Assembly: GCF_021545785.1 (NCBI RefSeq)
Contig: NZ_CP079801.1
Location: 2,531,001 to 2,595,000, forward strand
Direction: 5' to 3'
Source: Halopseudomonas maritima
GTDB lineage: Bacteria > Pseudomonadota > Gammaproteobacteria > Pseudomonadales > Pseudomonadaceae
Length of the DNA: 64,000 bases
Notes under the pieces: model-generated
The model's input: only the letters and a program-made list of their open reading frames with translations
Told to the model about the DNA's origin: nothing
Database searches by the model: none
Position numbers and translations under genes: made by a program
In this document: positions 16,526 through 25,441 of the stretch, piece after piece
How the letters are laid out: each line of letters opens with the position of its first letter
Position numbering within the stretch: position 1 is the stretch's first letter

Positions 16526-18081
16526 CGGTGCCGTCTGCCTATCGCGGACTGGTGGTCATCCTGCTGCTGGTGCTACTGCTGGGCAGCCTGCTGATCGAGC
16601 TGGGGGTTCGGGAGTCGGCAAGGCTTGATTACGAGCGCAGCGAGCATGCTTTGCTCAGTCGGGCAGCCGATGTGCGCAGTAGTTTGGAAACCCGCTTGTA
16701 CGACGGTATCTATCTGAGCCGTGGCTTGGTGTACTACCTGCAGAGCCAGGAGGGTATAACTGACCCGCAGCGCATCCGCCAGTGGATGAGCAGCATGCTG
16801 GCCGACACCGACTACGTGCGCAATATCGGGGTGGCTCCAGATAATCGCATTGCGCTGATCTATCCGCTAGCCGGCAACGAAGCGGCCCTCGGTTTTGACT
16901 ATGCGCGCTCCCCCGAGCAGTGGGAGGAGGTGTTGCGCATGATGGAGCGGCGCGAAGCCGTTCTGGCGGGGCCCCTGCCGCTGGTGCAGGGCGGTACTGG
17001 CTTGATACACCGCGCCCCGGTCTACCTGGAGGGCAGCTACTGGGGGCTGGTGAGCTCGGTGATGGATGCCGATGTGCTGCTGGGGGTGCTGGACGAGGAG
17101 CCGCGCTGGCGTGATTTGCGCCTGCAGTTGCAAACCCGGGAGCCTGACGGCCAGGTGCGGGTTATCTGGGGCCCCGCCTTGGTGGAGGGGCAGCCAAGTG
17201 CGCGCCTGGATATCGAATTGCCAGGGGTTGTCTGGCAGTTGGTGGTGCAGAGTCAGACGCTTGATTCCAGTGCTGGCGTCTCGCGCTGGCTGCTGTATGG
17301 CGGCCTGTTGCTGGTATTGGCGTTGCTGGGGTTTACCCTCGGAAATGCCATCCGTCAGCAGCGCGAGCGCGAGGCGGCGCGGCGTGAGAACGAGCGCATC
17401 AAGAACGAATTCGTGTCCACTGTCAGCCACGAGCTGCGCACCCCGCTGACCAGCATTCTCGGCACCCTCGGCCTGCTCGATGGCGGCGCGCTGGGTACCT
17501 TACCGGCCAACGGTCAGCAACTGGTGGCTGTGGCGCGGCGCAACGGTGAGCACCTGTTGCGCCTGATCAATGACCTGCTGGATATCGACAAGATCGCGGC
17601 CGGACAACTGCGACTGAATATGCAGACTGCGCAGCTGGAAGATCTGCTGCAGGCCGCATTGCATGAGCATCAGGGCTATGCGGCGCAGCGTCAGGTGCGT
17701 TGGCGCTACCAAAATCCGTATCCGCAGGCGCAGATTGTGGCTGACGCGACCCGCTTCAAGCAGGTCATGGATAACCTGCTGTCCAACGCGGTGAAGTTTT
17801 CGCCGCAGGGCAGCGAGGTGAGCGTCAGTGTGACACTGGACGAGCGTGCTGACTGCTGGTGTATCAGTGTGGCCGATCAGGGTGAGGGTATCCCGCCGGC
17901 GTTCCAGAACAAGGTGTTCGATCGTTTTACCCAAGCCGACAGCTCCAGTCAGCGGCGCAGCGGCGGTACCGGGCTGGGGCTGGCGATCAGCCGGGGCCTG
18001 GTCGAACGGATGGGCGGGCAGATTGGCTTTGTTTCCTCTGCCGCCGGCACCCGTTTCTATCTCCTTATGCCCAGAGGGTGA
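16516..18081 (+). CDS. CHASE-type membrane sensor histidine kinase
   Basis: Orphan sensor kinase of 521 residues. Membrane segment 1 (~10-30, LVVILLLVLLLGSLLIELGV) is followed by a periplasmic CHASE-like domain (YPLAGNEAALGFDYARSPEQ; HRAPVYLEGSYWGLVSSVMD), membrane segment 2 (~255-275), a HisKA domain with phospho-acceptor His305 in VSTVSHELRTPLTSIL, and a HATPase domain with N box (DNLLSNAVKF), G1 (DQGEGIP) and G2 (GGTGLGLAI). No receiver domain or response-regulator gene is adjacent. Start is ATG 16516 or 16522; the latter overlaps a small upstream ORF. The next gene follows after one base, so these are co-transcribed. Confidence 0.9.
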   Translation: MRMTVPSAYRGLVVILLLVLLLGSLLIELGVRESARLDYERSEHALLSRAADVRSSLETRLYDGIYLSRGLVYYLQSQEGITDPQRIRQWMSSMLADTDYVRNIGVAPDNRIALIYPLAGNEAALGFDYARSPEQWEEVLRMMERREAVLAGPLPLVQGGTGLIHRAPVYLEGSYWGLVSSVMDADVLLGVLDEEPRWRDLRLQLQTREPDGQVRVIWGPALVEGQPSARLDIELPGVVWQLVVQSQTLDSSAGVSRWLLYGGLLLVLALLGFTLGNAIRQQREREAARRENERIKNEFVSTVSHELRTPLTSILGTLGLLDGGALGTLPANGQQLVAVARRNGEHLLRLINDLLDIDKIAAGQLRLNMQTAQLEDLLQAALHEHQGYAAQRQVRWRYQNPYPQAQIVADATRFKQVMDNLLSNAVKFSPQGSEVSVSVTLDERADCWCISVADQGEGIPPAFQNKVFDRFTQADSSSQRRSGGTGLGLAISRGLVERMGGQIGFVSSAAGTRFYLLMPRG

Positions 18082-18082
18082 G

Positions 18083-18463
18083 ATGCAGATACAGCAATGG
18101 CTGATGGCCAAACCTGAAGCGCAGCTGGACTATCCGTTCGGGCCTGACCCGGCGGTATTCAAGGTGCAGGGCAAGATATTTGCGCTGTTGTTTCGCCAGG
18201 GCGATACCGACTGCGTGAATTTGAAATGCGACCCGCAGCAGGCCATCGGTTTGCGAGACCTGTTTGCGGCGGTCACGCCCGGTTATCACATGAACAAGCG
18301 TCACTGGAACACGGTGAAACTGGACGGCTCGGTGCCCGACGGCGAGCTGCAGCGGATGCTGGATCATTCCTACACGCTGGTGGTGCGCGGCCTGCGGCTT
18401 GCCCAGCGTCGTGGCCTGGAGGCGCGTTACGGGCGCAGCGCCTTGTATGGCAGCGAGGCGTGA
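18083..18463 (+). CDS. MmcQ/YjbR-family DNA-binding protein
   Basis: A 126-residue protein of the YjbR fold (double wing, CyaY-like). Characteristic features are LDYPFGPDPAVFKVQGKIFA, NLKCDPQQAIGLRD and the late GYHMNKRHWNTVKLDGSVPD, followed by LDHSYTLVVRGL. Members are small and basic and usually of unknown role; DNA binding was proposed for YjbR. ATG 18083 is one base after the kinase stop with AGAGGGTGAG upstream. The stop overlaps the GTG of the next acetyltransferase (GTGA at 18460-18463), so all three genes form one operon. Confidence 0.85.
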   Translation: MQIQQWLMAKPEAQLDYPFGPDPAVFKVQGKIFALLFRQGDTDCVNLKCDPQQAIGLRDLFAAVTPGYHMNKRHWNTVKLDGSVPDGELQRMLDHSYTLVVRGLRLAQRRGLEARYGRSALYGSEA

Positions 18464-18930
18464 CAAGCCTGCGACCTGCCTGCTCTGCGGACTTTGATGC
18501 GTGCATTGCGGTATTCCAACAAGCTGTTGAGCAACTCACGGAGGCGCACTACGACGCTGCCCAGCGCCGCGCCTGGGCTCCGCCGACGCCTGATCGCGCC
18601 GCTTGGCACACGCGGTTGGCAGGTTTGCAGCTGTGGCTAGTGGAGGGCGAGCAGCAGGTATTGGGGTTTATCGGCTATGAACTGAGCGGCCACATCGATT
18701 TGCTGTATTGCGCACCGCAGGCTGCCCGCCAGGGTGTTGCCACTGAGTTGTACAGGCATGCCGAGCAGTTGCTGAGCCAAGCCGGTGTGCGCCGCGTATG
18801 GACCGAGGCCAGCCTGGTTGCTGTGCCGTTCTTCGAGTGTCAGGGGTTTGTCCTGCGGGCTCGTCAGCTGGTGCAGCGTGATGGTGTCGGCCTGCTACGC
18901 TGTGACATGGACAAGGTGCTCGCCGGGTAG
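18460..18930 (+). CDS. GNAT-family N-acetyltransferase (YafP-like)
   Basis: A 156-residue acetyltransferase starting at GTG 18460 (VTSLRPACSADFDACIAVFQ), overlapping the previous stop as GTGA. Motif A, with the acetyl-CoA pyrophosphate loop, is HIDLLYCAPQAARQGVATEL; the later TEASLVAVPFFECQGFVLRA is the usual beta6/beta7 end of the fold. The residues GHIDLLYCAP and the length resemble YafP-type acetyltransferases. The longer open frame to 18226 is a shadow of the YjbR gene. Substrate unknown. Confidence 0.85.
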   Translation: MTSLRPACSADFDACIAVFQQAVEQLTEAHYDAAQRRAWAPPTPDRAAWHTRLAGLQLWLVEGEQQVLGFIGYELSGHIDLLYCAPQAARQGVATELYRHAEQLLSQAGVRRVWTEASLVAVPFFECQGFVLRARQLVQRDGVGLLRCDMDKVLAG

Positions 18931-19034
18931 AAGACACCCACCGCTGTTGGCTGATCAGGGCAATGCGGCCTGACGGTGGCTCTCTGGTACCTGTCTTGTG
19001 AACCATGAATCGATAGCACAGGGGAGGGCGCGCG

Positions 19035-19604
19035 GTGCACAGGGAGCAAGCAAAACAGCAATTGGCCAGGTTACAGCTGGCCTCACTAGGTACGCAGGAA
19101 CGCAGCGAGCGCGTGGCCTTCTGGTTTTTTTGTGGTTTCAACGAGGCTGATCCGCAGTTGGCGGACGTGCCCCCGGCGCTGCGCCAACAGGTGTGCCGGG
19201 GCGTGGAGCCGCCCGACCCGCAGGCCAGCAGCCTGGACCCGCTGGTGCTGGTGAGTCTGGTCGAGGACCTCTACGGTGTGACCAACAGCTACCTGCAGCA
19301 GGCTCTGGAGCAACACGGTGCTGAGGCAGAGGAGGTGACCGGCGAGCCGGAAACCATGTACCCCTGCCCCTGCTGCGGTTATCTGAGCCTGAGCAGCAGT
19401 TGCAGCTATGAAATCTGCCCGGTGTGCTTTTGGGAGGATTGTGGCGTGCGAGACCCCAACACGCTGAGTGGCCCCAACCAACTGACCCTGGCTGTTGCGC
19501 GGCAAAACGTACTGGATTTCGGCGCCTGTGACCTGGTGTCGGTAGAACGGGTCGACAGGCGTGCGCGTGAGCGCTACCTTGCTCCGCAGACCGGCGCCGA
19601 GTGA
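19035..19604 (+). CDS. CPCC-type cysteine-rich protein
   Basis: A 189-residue protein with a Cys-rich C-terminal domain: YPCPCCGYLSLSSSCSYEIC followed by PVCFWEDCGVRDPNTLSGPN and LTLAVARQNV. The CPCC core plus CPVCxWED is the signature of the CPCC/DUF family, probably binding zinc. The N-terminal ~100 residues are helical (ERVAFWFFCGFNEADPQLAD) and not recognised. GTG start at 19035 with GGGGAGG 10 bases upstream. It follows the GNAT gene by 104 bases, probably a separate unit. Function unknown. Confidence 0.8.
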   Translation: MHREQAKQQLARLQLASLGTQERSERVAFWFFCGFNEADPQLADVPPALRQQVCRGVEPPDPQASSLDPLVLVSLVEDLYGVTNSYLQQALEQHGAEAEEVTGEPETMYPCPCCGYLSLSSSCSYEICPVCFWEDCGVRDPNTLSGPNQLTLAVARQNVLDFGACDLVSVERVDRRARERYLAPQTGAE

Positions 19605-19682
19605 GGCGTCACCAGATGCCAGGTGAACCATGGCCAGCACGTTGAGCTTTCTCCCCCTGTTGTTTCTGTTGGTGCCGGGCCT

Positions 19683-20111
19683 GTGAGCGAGAGCCCGCTG
19701 CGCCGTTTGCTGCGCTCGCCGCGCCGGGTCTTTCTGCTGGAGGCGGTGGTGTGCTTTGGGCCGCTGGTGATTCTGCTTGGGTTGGGCCTGCTGCAGCTGC
19801 CACTGGTATTTGCCGAGGATCAGCCGCAGGGCGCTGCGTGGCTGTTCAGCGGGCTGCTGCTGGGCGGCTTTTGCGGTTTGTGGGGCGTCAGTCAGTTGGT
19901 GCTGCGTGTTGTTCAGCCGCAGCGGCAGGTGGGGCCACCGCGCGCCATCGTGCTGATGCTGCTGGTGGGAATCGGCTGCCTGCTGGGTTTTTACTGGCGC
20001 TGGCAATTGAGCCCCTCGGCCACCCTGATGCTGGTCGTGCTGCCGTTGCTGGGTAGTGCGCACTTTCTGTTTCTGGCGCGTGATTATCTGGTGCGGCGCC
20101 CGCGTGCTTGA
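19683..20111 (+). CDS. small inner-membrane protein, unknown function
   Basis: A 142-residue protein from GTG 19683 (VSESPLRRLLRSPRRV) with four hydrophobic segments: ~18-40 (FLLEAVVCFGPLVILLGLGL), ~55-75, ~88-108 (AIVLMLLVGIGCLLGFYW) and ~115-130. The frame is open to GTG 19623, which would add 20 residues. I prefer 19683 because an 18-codon ORF (19630-19686, MASTLSFLPLLFLLVPGL, AGGTGA upstream) ends in TGA overlapping that GTG, the same coupling pattern seen elsewhere in this block. Not recognised as a named family. Confidence 0.65.
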   Translation: MSESPLRRLLRSPRRVFLLEAVVCFGPLVILLGLGLLQLPLVFAEDQPQGAAWLFSGLLLGGFCGLWGVSQLVLRVVQPQRQVGPPRAIVLMLLVGIGCLLGFYWRWQLSPSATLMLVVLPLLGSAHFLFLARDYLVRRPRA

Positions 20112-20167
20112 CAGTCAGCGAGTAAATCCGGTCGACTGCAGTATCGCCGTCACCTTTGAGCCATGCC

Positions 20168-20848
20168 ATGAATCAGCCCCGCTCTGTCAGCCTGTTGTCC
20201 ATTAATGCCGCCGAAGCCCAACCACTGAAAATCGGTGATCGCAGCGCCCGTACCGGGCATTTCAAGCAGCCGCTGGCCGGTCCGGTATTTATCGACCAGA
20301 CGGGGGTGCCCGGCGATTTTATTGGCGACCTCAAGCACCACGGCGGGCCTGATCAGGCTGTGTATCTGTATAGCCAGGAGGATATCGACTGGTGGAGTGC
20401 TGAGCTGCAGCGCCCGCTGGCGCCAGGCTTCTTTGGCGAAAACCTGACCCTGTCCCATTGGTGGCCGGCGCTGCGCGTTGGTGATCGGTTGCGCATTGGT
20501 GAGCTGCTGCTGGAAATCACCGCGCCGCGTATTCCTTGCTCCACGCTGGCGGCGCGGGTGGGCGACAACCGCTTTGCCAAGGCCTTTGTGCGGGCTGAGC
20601 GTTGTGGCGCCTATGCGCGCGTGTTGTCCGCAGCTGAGGTCAGCGTTGGTCAGGAGGTAACCGTACTGGCGGGTGACGCGGTGTTCCCGACGATCAACGA
20701 GGTCTTTCGTTACTGCCACAGCAAGGGCCTGAATCCGACCTTTCTGCGGCAACTGCTGGCCGCGCCGCTGGCCGAGAAGATGCGCACTGAAATGCAGGCC
20801 AAACTGGCCAAGGCCGAGCAGCAGACCTCACCCTTGCCCGGCTTCTGA
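20168..20848 (+). CDS. MOSC-domain protein (YiiM family)
   Basis: A 226-residue MOSC protein of the YiiM group, which handles the molybdenum cofactor sulfur and reduces N-hydroxylated bases in E. coli. Diagnostic segments are GVPGDFIGDLKHHGGPDQAV, FGENLTLSHW, VGDRLRIGELLLEITAPRIP with Cys following (the conserved P-R-x-P-C, probable catalytic cysteine) and a helical YiiM-specific C-terminal extension. ATG 20168 is preferred to the upstream TTG. Its 3' end overlaps the convergent FadB-like gene by 21 bases. Confidence 0.9.
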   Translation: MNQPRSVSLLSINAAEAQPLKIGDRSARTGHFKQPLAGPVFIDQTGVPGDFIGDLKHHGGPDQAVYLYSQEDIDWWSAELQRPLAPGFFGENLTLSHWWPALRVGDRLRIGELLLEITAPRIPCSTLAARVGDNRFAKAFVRAERCGAYARVLSAAEVSVGQEVTVLAGDAVFPTINEVFRYCHSKGLNPTFLRQLLAAPLAEKMRTEMQAKLAKAEQQTSPLPGF

Positions 20849-22906
20849 GTCCTCGACTGGCATCCAGCCTGGGTCGGGCGCAAAGCGCGGGCCCTGGCTT
20901 TCGCTCAAGTCTTGCAGGCGGGTCATCAGCGCGGCGTGCCCGCAGCTTCGGGCATAGCGCAGCGGGCCGCCGCGAAAGGCCGGGAAGTGACCTGACAGCG
21001 TTAGGGCCGCATCCAGCAGCTCGTCGTCGGCTACGATGCCCTGGCGACAGGCGCGCACTGCGCTGTTGAGCAGTACCAGCAACATGCGATCTCCCTCTTC
21101 GGCCGGCAGGCGTGCAGGCTTGCGTCCCGGCAGTGGCCAGCGTCTCGGCTGGCGCGGGCGGATGCGCTCGCGCCCTTGCGCCACCCAGTTGCGCAGCAGG
21201 GCCGGCGGCTCTGCCAGCGGGGTGTCACGTTCCGCGTGCAACTGGTTGAACAGGTGCAGGCTGTCCGCCAACCCCCAGTCATCCAGCAATGCCAGCGGTC
21301 CTTTGCTGAAACCAAAATCCAGCGCGGCCTGATCAATGGCACTGGCCTCATGGCCTTCTTCCAGCAGCAGCAGGGCTTCCAGCAGCATGGGGGCCAGTAC
21401 CCGGCGCAGCAGCAAGCCGGGTTGGCTGCTTACCGGCACCGGCAGGCAGGCCAGTTGGCCCAGCAGTTGCCGCGCGTGCTGCTGGCTGATAGTGCGCCCG
21501 GTGCTGTGACTGGCCAGCTCGACCAGTGCGCCGCGCTGCACCGGCCCGGCAAAACGCACACCCAGCAGGCGGCCTGCGTCGCCAAGGGCGCTACGCAACG
21601 GCTCTAAAGCGTCGTGCAGGCTGAGCAGCAGGGCTTGCGGCCGCATGCGCGCCTCCAGCCGAGCCAGTGTGGCGCGGCGTGTTTCAAGGTCTCCGGTTTG
21701 CGCGTCGATCAGCGCGTCGGCCTGGGCGGCGCCGTGATGGTCGGGGTCAAAGATCAATTGATCCAGCGCGGCCTGCAGGTCAGTGGTACCCGCCAAGTGG
21801 CGGATACAGCGGCTCATCGCCTGCTGATCGCCGATGCTTACGCGTAACCCGCGCTGGGCTGCCAGTGCCGCCAGTTCGACACCCACCTGGCTGTCGCCGA
21901 GCAGGTGCACATGGCTGGCCCGGCGCCTCGGGTCGGTTGCCCCCTGTGCTTTCAGGCGCTGGCGCAGGAAGAATAGCTGAATCAGGTTGCCGGTGGTGCT
22001 GCTGGCCAGTAGGCGAGCAAAGGAGTAAATCTCACGATGCAGCATCAGGTCCGGCTTGCCGCCGTGACGGCGCCAGAGGTCGATGAGGGCGCTCGGGGCG
22101 GGGTAGTGGGCCGGGTCAACCAGTGCGTCGGCGCGTCGCTGCAGGCCCATGGCGGCCAGGCGGCGCACCCAGTCCAGGCGATAGGGGCGAGCGCGCAGGT
22201 TGCGACGCTGCAGCGTCAGGCGACCGTTGACGGCATCGTCGATCAGCGCGGGCAGGGCATGTTCCGCCGCCACGCTGTCCAGCAGCCCGGCCTGCATCGC
22301 CGCATCGGCCTTGAGTGGCTTGCCGCTGAGCATCATGCGCATGGCCAGTAGCGGATCAACCAGATCCGGCAGGCGGGCGGTGGCACCGAGGCCCGGATGC
22401 AGGCCGACCAGAATCTCTGGCAGGCCAAGACGTGCGTCCGGTGCGGCCAGGCGCATGTCGCAGCACAGGGCCAGCTCCAGGCCGCCGCCAAGGGTGTCGC
22501 CATGTACCACGGCCAACGTCGGGCAGGGCAGGTCAATCAGTTGCTGGGCCAACAGGTGCGCGTCGACCAATTGGCGCACGGCGTCGGCCTCGTTGTCGAC
22601 TGCGGCAAAGTCGTGCAGGTCGGCGCCCAGGCAAAAGCTCGCAGGCTTGGCCGAACGCAGCACCAGGGCGCGGGGCATTTCACGCCGCAGGCTGGCAAGT
22701 ACATCACCGAGTTCACGCAGTGCGGCGCTACCCAGCAGGTTGGCGGCTTGCCCTTGCTGGTCGAACAGCAACCAGGCGACATCGCTGTCGTCACGCCGCA
22801 GGCGCCAGTGCTGCCACTGTCCCTCGTTGGGCTGCTCCAGGTCTTGCTGGCGGAAGGGACCGTAGCAGCGTTCGCGCTGCAGCAGGTCGTCGAGTGCGTC
22901 CTTCAT
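20828..22906 (-). CDS. FadB/FadJ-like protein with intact hydratase but degenerate dehydrogenase domain
   Basis: A 692-residue relative of the fatty-acid oxidation alpha subunit. The N-terminal crotonase domain keeps both catalytic Glu positions: GDTLGGGLELALCCDMRLA and RLGLPEILVGLHPGLGATAR. The second half aligns in order with the 3-hydroxyacyl-CoA dehydrogenase, but the NAD loop reads VHLLGDSQVGVELAALAAQR instead of GxGxxG, and the HFFNPV motif containing the catalytic His has become VRFAGPVQRGALVELAS. So enoyl-CoA hydratase activity is plausible and dehydrogenation unlikely. Its ATG overlaps the stop of the thiolase-like partner (ATGA, 22903-22906). Frames are intact, so it is under selection, not simply decaying. 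Confidence 0.85.
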   Translation of the reverse strand: MKDALDDLLQRERCYGPFRQQDLEQPNEGQWQHWRLRRDDSDVAWLLFDQQGQAANLLGSAALRELGDVLASLRREMPRALVLRSAKPASFCLGADLHDFAAVDNEADAVRQLVDAHLLAQQLIDLPCPTLAVVHGDTLGGGLELALCCDMRLAAPDARLGLPEILVGLHPGLGATARLPDLVDPLLAMRMMLSGKPLKADAAMQAGLLDSVAAEHALPALIDDAVNGRLTLQRRNLRARPYRLDWVRRLAAMGLQRRADALVDPAHYPAPSALIDLWRRHGGKPDLMLHREIYSFARLLASSTTGNLIQLFFLRQRLKAQGATDPRRRASHVHLLGDSQVGVELAALAAQRGLRVSIGDQQAMSRCIRHLAGTTDLQAALDQLIFDPDHHGAAQADALIDAQTGDLETRRATLARLEARMRPQALLLSLHDALEPLRSALGDAGRLLGVRFAGPVQRGALVELASHSTGRTISQQHARQLLGQLACLPVPVSSQPGLLLRRVLAPMLLEALLLLEEGHEASAIDQAALDFGFSKGPLALLDDWGLADSLHLFNQLHAERDTPLAEPPALLRNWVAQGRERIRPRQPRRWPLPGRKPARLPAEEGDRMLLVLLNSAVRACRQGIVADDELLDAALTLSGHFPAFRGGPLRYARSCGHAALMTRLQDLSESQGPRFAPDPGWMPVEDSEAGQG

Positions 22907-23967
22907 GCCTGCACCTCCTCTGCGCGGGTCAGCAGCCAGGCCTGGGCCTGATCAGTTGCTTGCTGTTCACACACCACCGCCAGGCCAAGGGCATGGCGCT
23001 GCAGTGTGTCGGCCTGTTGCAGCAGTTGCCGGCAGCCGCCGCTGACAGGCAGCGTGCCGAGTGCCAGGCTGCCGCCCAGCGGGTTCAGGCTGGTCGGGTC
23101 CAGGCGGCCTATGGGCTGTTCCAGCTCCAGCTGGCGCTGACAAAAACGCGCATCCTGCCAGGCCGCCAGATTGGCGAGTAGTGCTAGTGCTGGCGTGTCG
23201 GGCAGCTCCCACAGGTCGATATCATTCAGGCTAAGCTGCTGCGTCTGCAGCAGTCTGGTACTGGCCAGCAGGGGGGCCAGGCTGGGGTAGGCTGCCGGGG
23301 CCCTGGCTTGTGCCTGGCTGCTGAGCATGGCCAGCGGGCGCCGCTTGAGTCGCGCGCAGCCTTGGGCGGACGCCAGCAGCAGGGCGCAGGCGCCGCTGTC
23401 AGGCGCAGGCTGATCGGCGTCGTACACCTCGCCCTGACGGTCGAACAGGCTGATGCGGTAGGGGCTGAACAGGCCGCTTTGCTCCGCTTCGCTGTGACGC
23501 TGACGGCAGGCTTGGACGTAGGCTTGAGCGTCTTCCTCGGCCAGCTCAAACAGCGCGGCCAACCGCTTGGCTGATTCGGCAAGCGGGGTGTCGCTGCTTT
23601 TGCTGGCGGCGTCGCTGGCGACAACCAGCACCAGATCGGCATCGCCGCTGCGAATCTGCTGGCTGGCCCGGGTGACCGCTTCGAGCCCCTGTGAGCACTG
23701 CTGCAGCGGGGGGTGGCTGCTCAGGCGCAGGCGTTCGCGGACCGCACCTACTGGCTGGCTGGCGCTGGTGGCCAGCACTATGCCGTCCAATGCTCCCGTG
23801 CTCAGACCGCAGCGCAGCAGCAAGGCGCTGACGCTTTGCAGCGCCAGGTCCAGTGCACTGAAGCCGGCCTGCTCTCGGCTGGCGCTAGTGAGGCCGGGGC
23901 TGCGGGTGCCGGCTAGCAGGTAGGCGCCGGGCGACAGGGTGATGGGTGGGCTGTTCTGGCTGTCCAT
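22903..23967 (-). CDS. degenerate thiolase-like protein, partner of the FadB-like gene
   Basis: A 354-residue thiolase-fold protein (ATG 23967). The active-site Cys region is recognisable as LQQCSQGLEAVTRASQQI, but the HEAF/NEAF motif has become ELPDTPALALL and the GHPxGxSG motif with the catalytic His reads GGSLALGTLPVSGG, with no His. The last motif CxGGGxG is VVCEQQA. Thiolysis by the usual mechanism is therefore unlikely; a structural beta-subunit role beside the FadB-like protein is my inference. Downstream of the intact thiolase gene, 175 bases apart on the same strand, and overlapping the FadB-like gene by 4 bases. Confidence 0.75.
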   Translation of the reverse strand: MDSQNSPPITLSPGAYLLAGTRSPGLTSASREQAGFSALDLALQSVSALLLRCGLSTGALDGIVLATSASQPVGAVRERLRLSSHPPLQQCSQGLEAVTRASQQIRSGDADLVLVVASDAASKSSDTPLAESAKRLAALFELAEEDAQAYVQACRQRHSEAEQSGLFSPYRISLFDRQGEVYDADQPAPDSGACALLLASAQGCARLKRRPLAMLSSQAQARAPAAYPSLAPLLASTRLLQTQQLSLNDIDLWELPDTPALALLANLAAWQDARFCQRQLELEQPIGRLDPTSLNPLGGSLALGTLPVSGGCRQLLQQADTLQRHALGLAVVCEQQATDQAQAWLLTRAEEVQA

Positions 23968-24142
23968 GCGAGGCTCGCAAATTGAAGTGGCACGGGAGCG
24001 CACCTGCGGCAGGTGCTGCGCAGGCTATGACCGGTGTGCGGGCGGTCAGTTCAACAGTGTAGGGTAGTGTAGGGCAGTGCAGGTGCTTGCGAGCAAGCAA
24101 TGCAGCGACGCCGGGCGGCGCCGCTGCAGGGGAGGAGGGCGA

Positions 24143-25324
24143 TCAGTCGCGGGCCAGCGCCAAGGCGACGCCCTGGCCGCCGCCAATGCACAGGGTCGCC
24201 AGCCCCTTCTTGGCGTCGCGGCGCAGCATTTCGTGCAGCAGGGTGACCAGTACGCGGCAGCCGGAAGCGCCGATGGGGTGGCCCAGGGCGATGGCACCGC
24301 CGTTGACGTTGACCTTGTCGGCATCCCACTTGAGCTCTTTGCCGACAGCCAGCGCTTGTGCGGCAAAGGCTTCGTTGGCTTCGATCAGATCCAGATCGGC
24401 AACCTGCCAGCCGGCCTTGGCCAGGCAGCGCTGGGTCGCCGAGACCGGGCCGATGCCCATGATGGCCGGGTCAACGCCTGCGTTGGCGTAGGACGCCACA
24501 CGGGCCAGTACCGGAAGACCCAGTTCGGCGGCCTTGCTGGCGCTCATCATCAGCACTGCGGCGGCGCCGTCGTTCAGGCTGGAGGCGTTGCCCGCGGTGA
24601 CGCTGCCGTCTTTCTTGAATGCAGGCTTGAGGCCGCCCAGGCTCTCGGCGGTGGTGCCGGCGCGTGGCTGCTCGTCCTGGGTGATCAGCACGGCATCACC
24701 CTTGCGCTGGGGAATACTGACCGGGGTGATTTCCTGGTCGAACACGCCGGCGTCACGGGCGGCGACCGCCTTCTGCTGGGAAGCCGCAGCAAAGGCGTCC
24801 TGTTGCTCACGAGTGATACCGTACTTGTCGACCAGGTTCTCGGCGGTGATGCCCATGTGGTAGTTGTTGAACGCGTCCCACAGGCCGTCCTGAATCATGG
24901 TGTCGATCATCTGGCCGTGGCCCATGCGTTGACCAGTGCGGGAGGTGGGGATGATGTGTGGCGACAGGCTCATGGACTCCTGGCCGCCGGCGATCATGAC
25001 GTCGGCGTCGCCACAGCGAATGGCCTGGGCAGCCAGATGCAGTGCCTTTAGGCCAGAGCCACAAACCTTGTTCAGAGTGAGTGCCGGAACGCTGTGCGGC
25101 AGACCCGCGTGGATGGCAGCCTGGCGAGCGGGGTTTTGGCCGCAGCCAGCGGTGAGTACCTGGCCGAAGATGACCTCGTCGACCGATGCCGGGTCAATTT
25201 TGGTGTCGTCCAGCAAGCGGCGGATGACGGTGGCGCCCAATTCGTGGGCGGGCACCTTGGCAAACTGGCCCCCGAAACTGCCGATGGCGGTACGGGTGGC
25301 GGCGACAATCACGACCTCTTGCAT
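24143..25324 (-). CDS. atoB: acetyl-CoA C-acetyltransferase (biosynthetic-type thiolase)
   Basis: Condenses two acetyl-CoA to acetoacetyl-CoA or the reverse. The 393-residue protein keeps all catalytic residues: Cys88 (LNKVCGSGLKAL), the NEAF motif (EANEAFAAQAL), His349 (LGHPIGASG) and Cys379 (CIGGGQG). Length and the QESMSLSPH segment fit AtoB/PhaA-type enzymes. It starts a run of minus-strand genes with the degenerate thiolase- and FadB-like pair, and lies just downstream of acs, which supplies acetyl-CoA. PhaA-like function in polyhydroxyalkanoate synthesis cannot be excluded, although no pha genes are in the window. Confidence 0.93.
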   Translation of the reverse strand: MQEVVIVAATRTAIGSFGGQFAKVPAHELGATVIRRLLDDTKIDPASVDEVIFGQVLTAGCGQNPARQAAIHAGLPHSVPALTLNKVCGSGLKALHLAAQAIRCGDADVMIAGGQESMSLSPHIIPTSRTGQRMGHGQMIDTMIQDGLWDAFNNYHMGITAENLVDKYGITREQQDAFAAASQQKAVAARDAGVFDQEITPVSIPQRKGDAVLITQDEQPRAGTTAESLGGLKPAFKKDGSVTAGNASSLNDGAAAVLMMSASKAAELGLPVLARVASYANAGVDPAIMGIGPVSATQRCLAKAGWQVADLDLIEANEAFAAQALAVGKELKWDADKVNVNGGAIALGHPIGASGCRVLVTLLHEMLRRDAKKGLATLCIGGGQGVALALARD

Positions 25325-25404
25325 GAACAGACTCCTCTACACAGGCACTATTTTTCGAGTGCACAAGCATAGAGGGGTGCTGTAGTCAGAACAAGCTGTC
25401 TCGA

Positions 25405-25434
25405 CACTGGTACAGCCGGGCGGCTGTACCAGTG
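25405..25434 (-). terminator. strong hairpin downstream of acs
   Basis: A near-perfect inverted repeat (25405-25418 with 25421-25434; about 13 bp of stem) begins 7 bases beyond the acs stop in the direction of transcription. There is no long U-run after it, so it may be a weak terminator or a 3'-end stabiliser of acs mRNA separating it from atoB. Confidence 0.5.
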
Positions 25435-25441
25435 CCTGATC

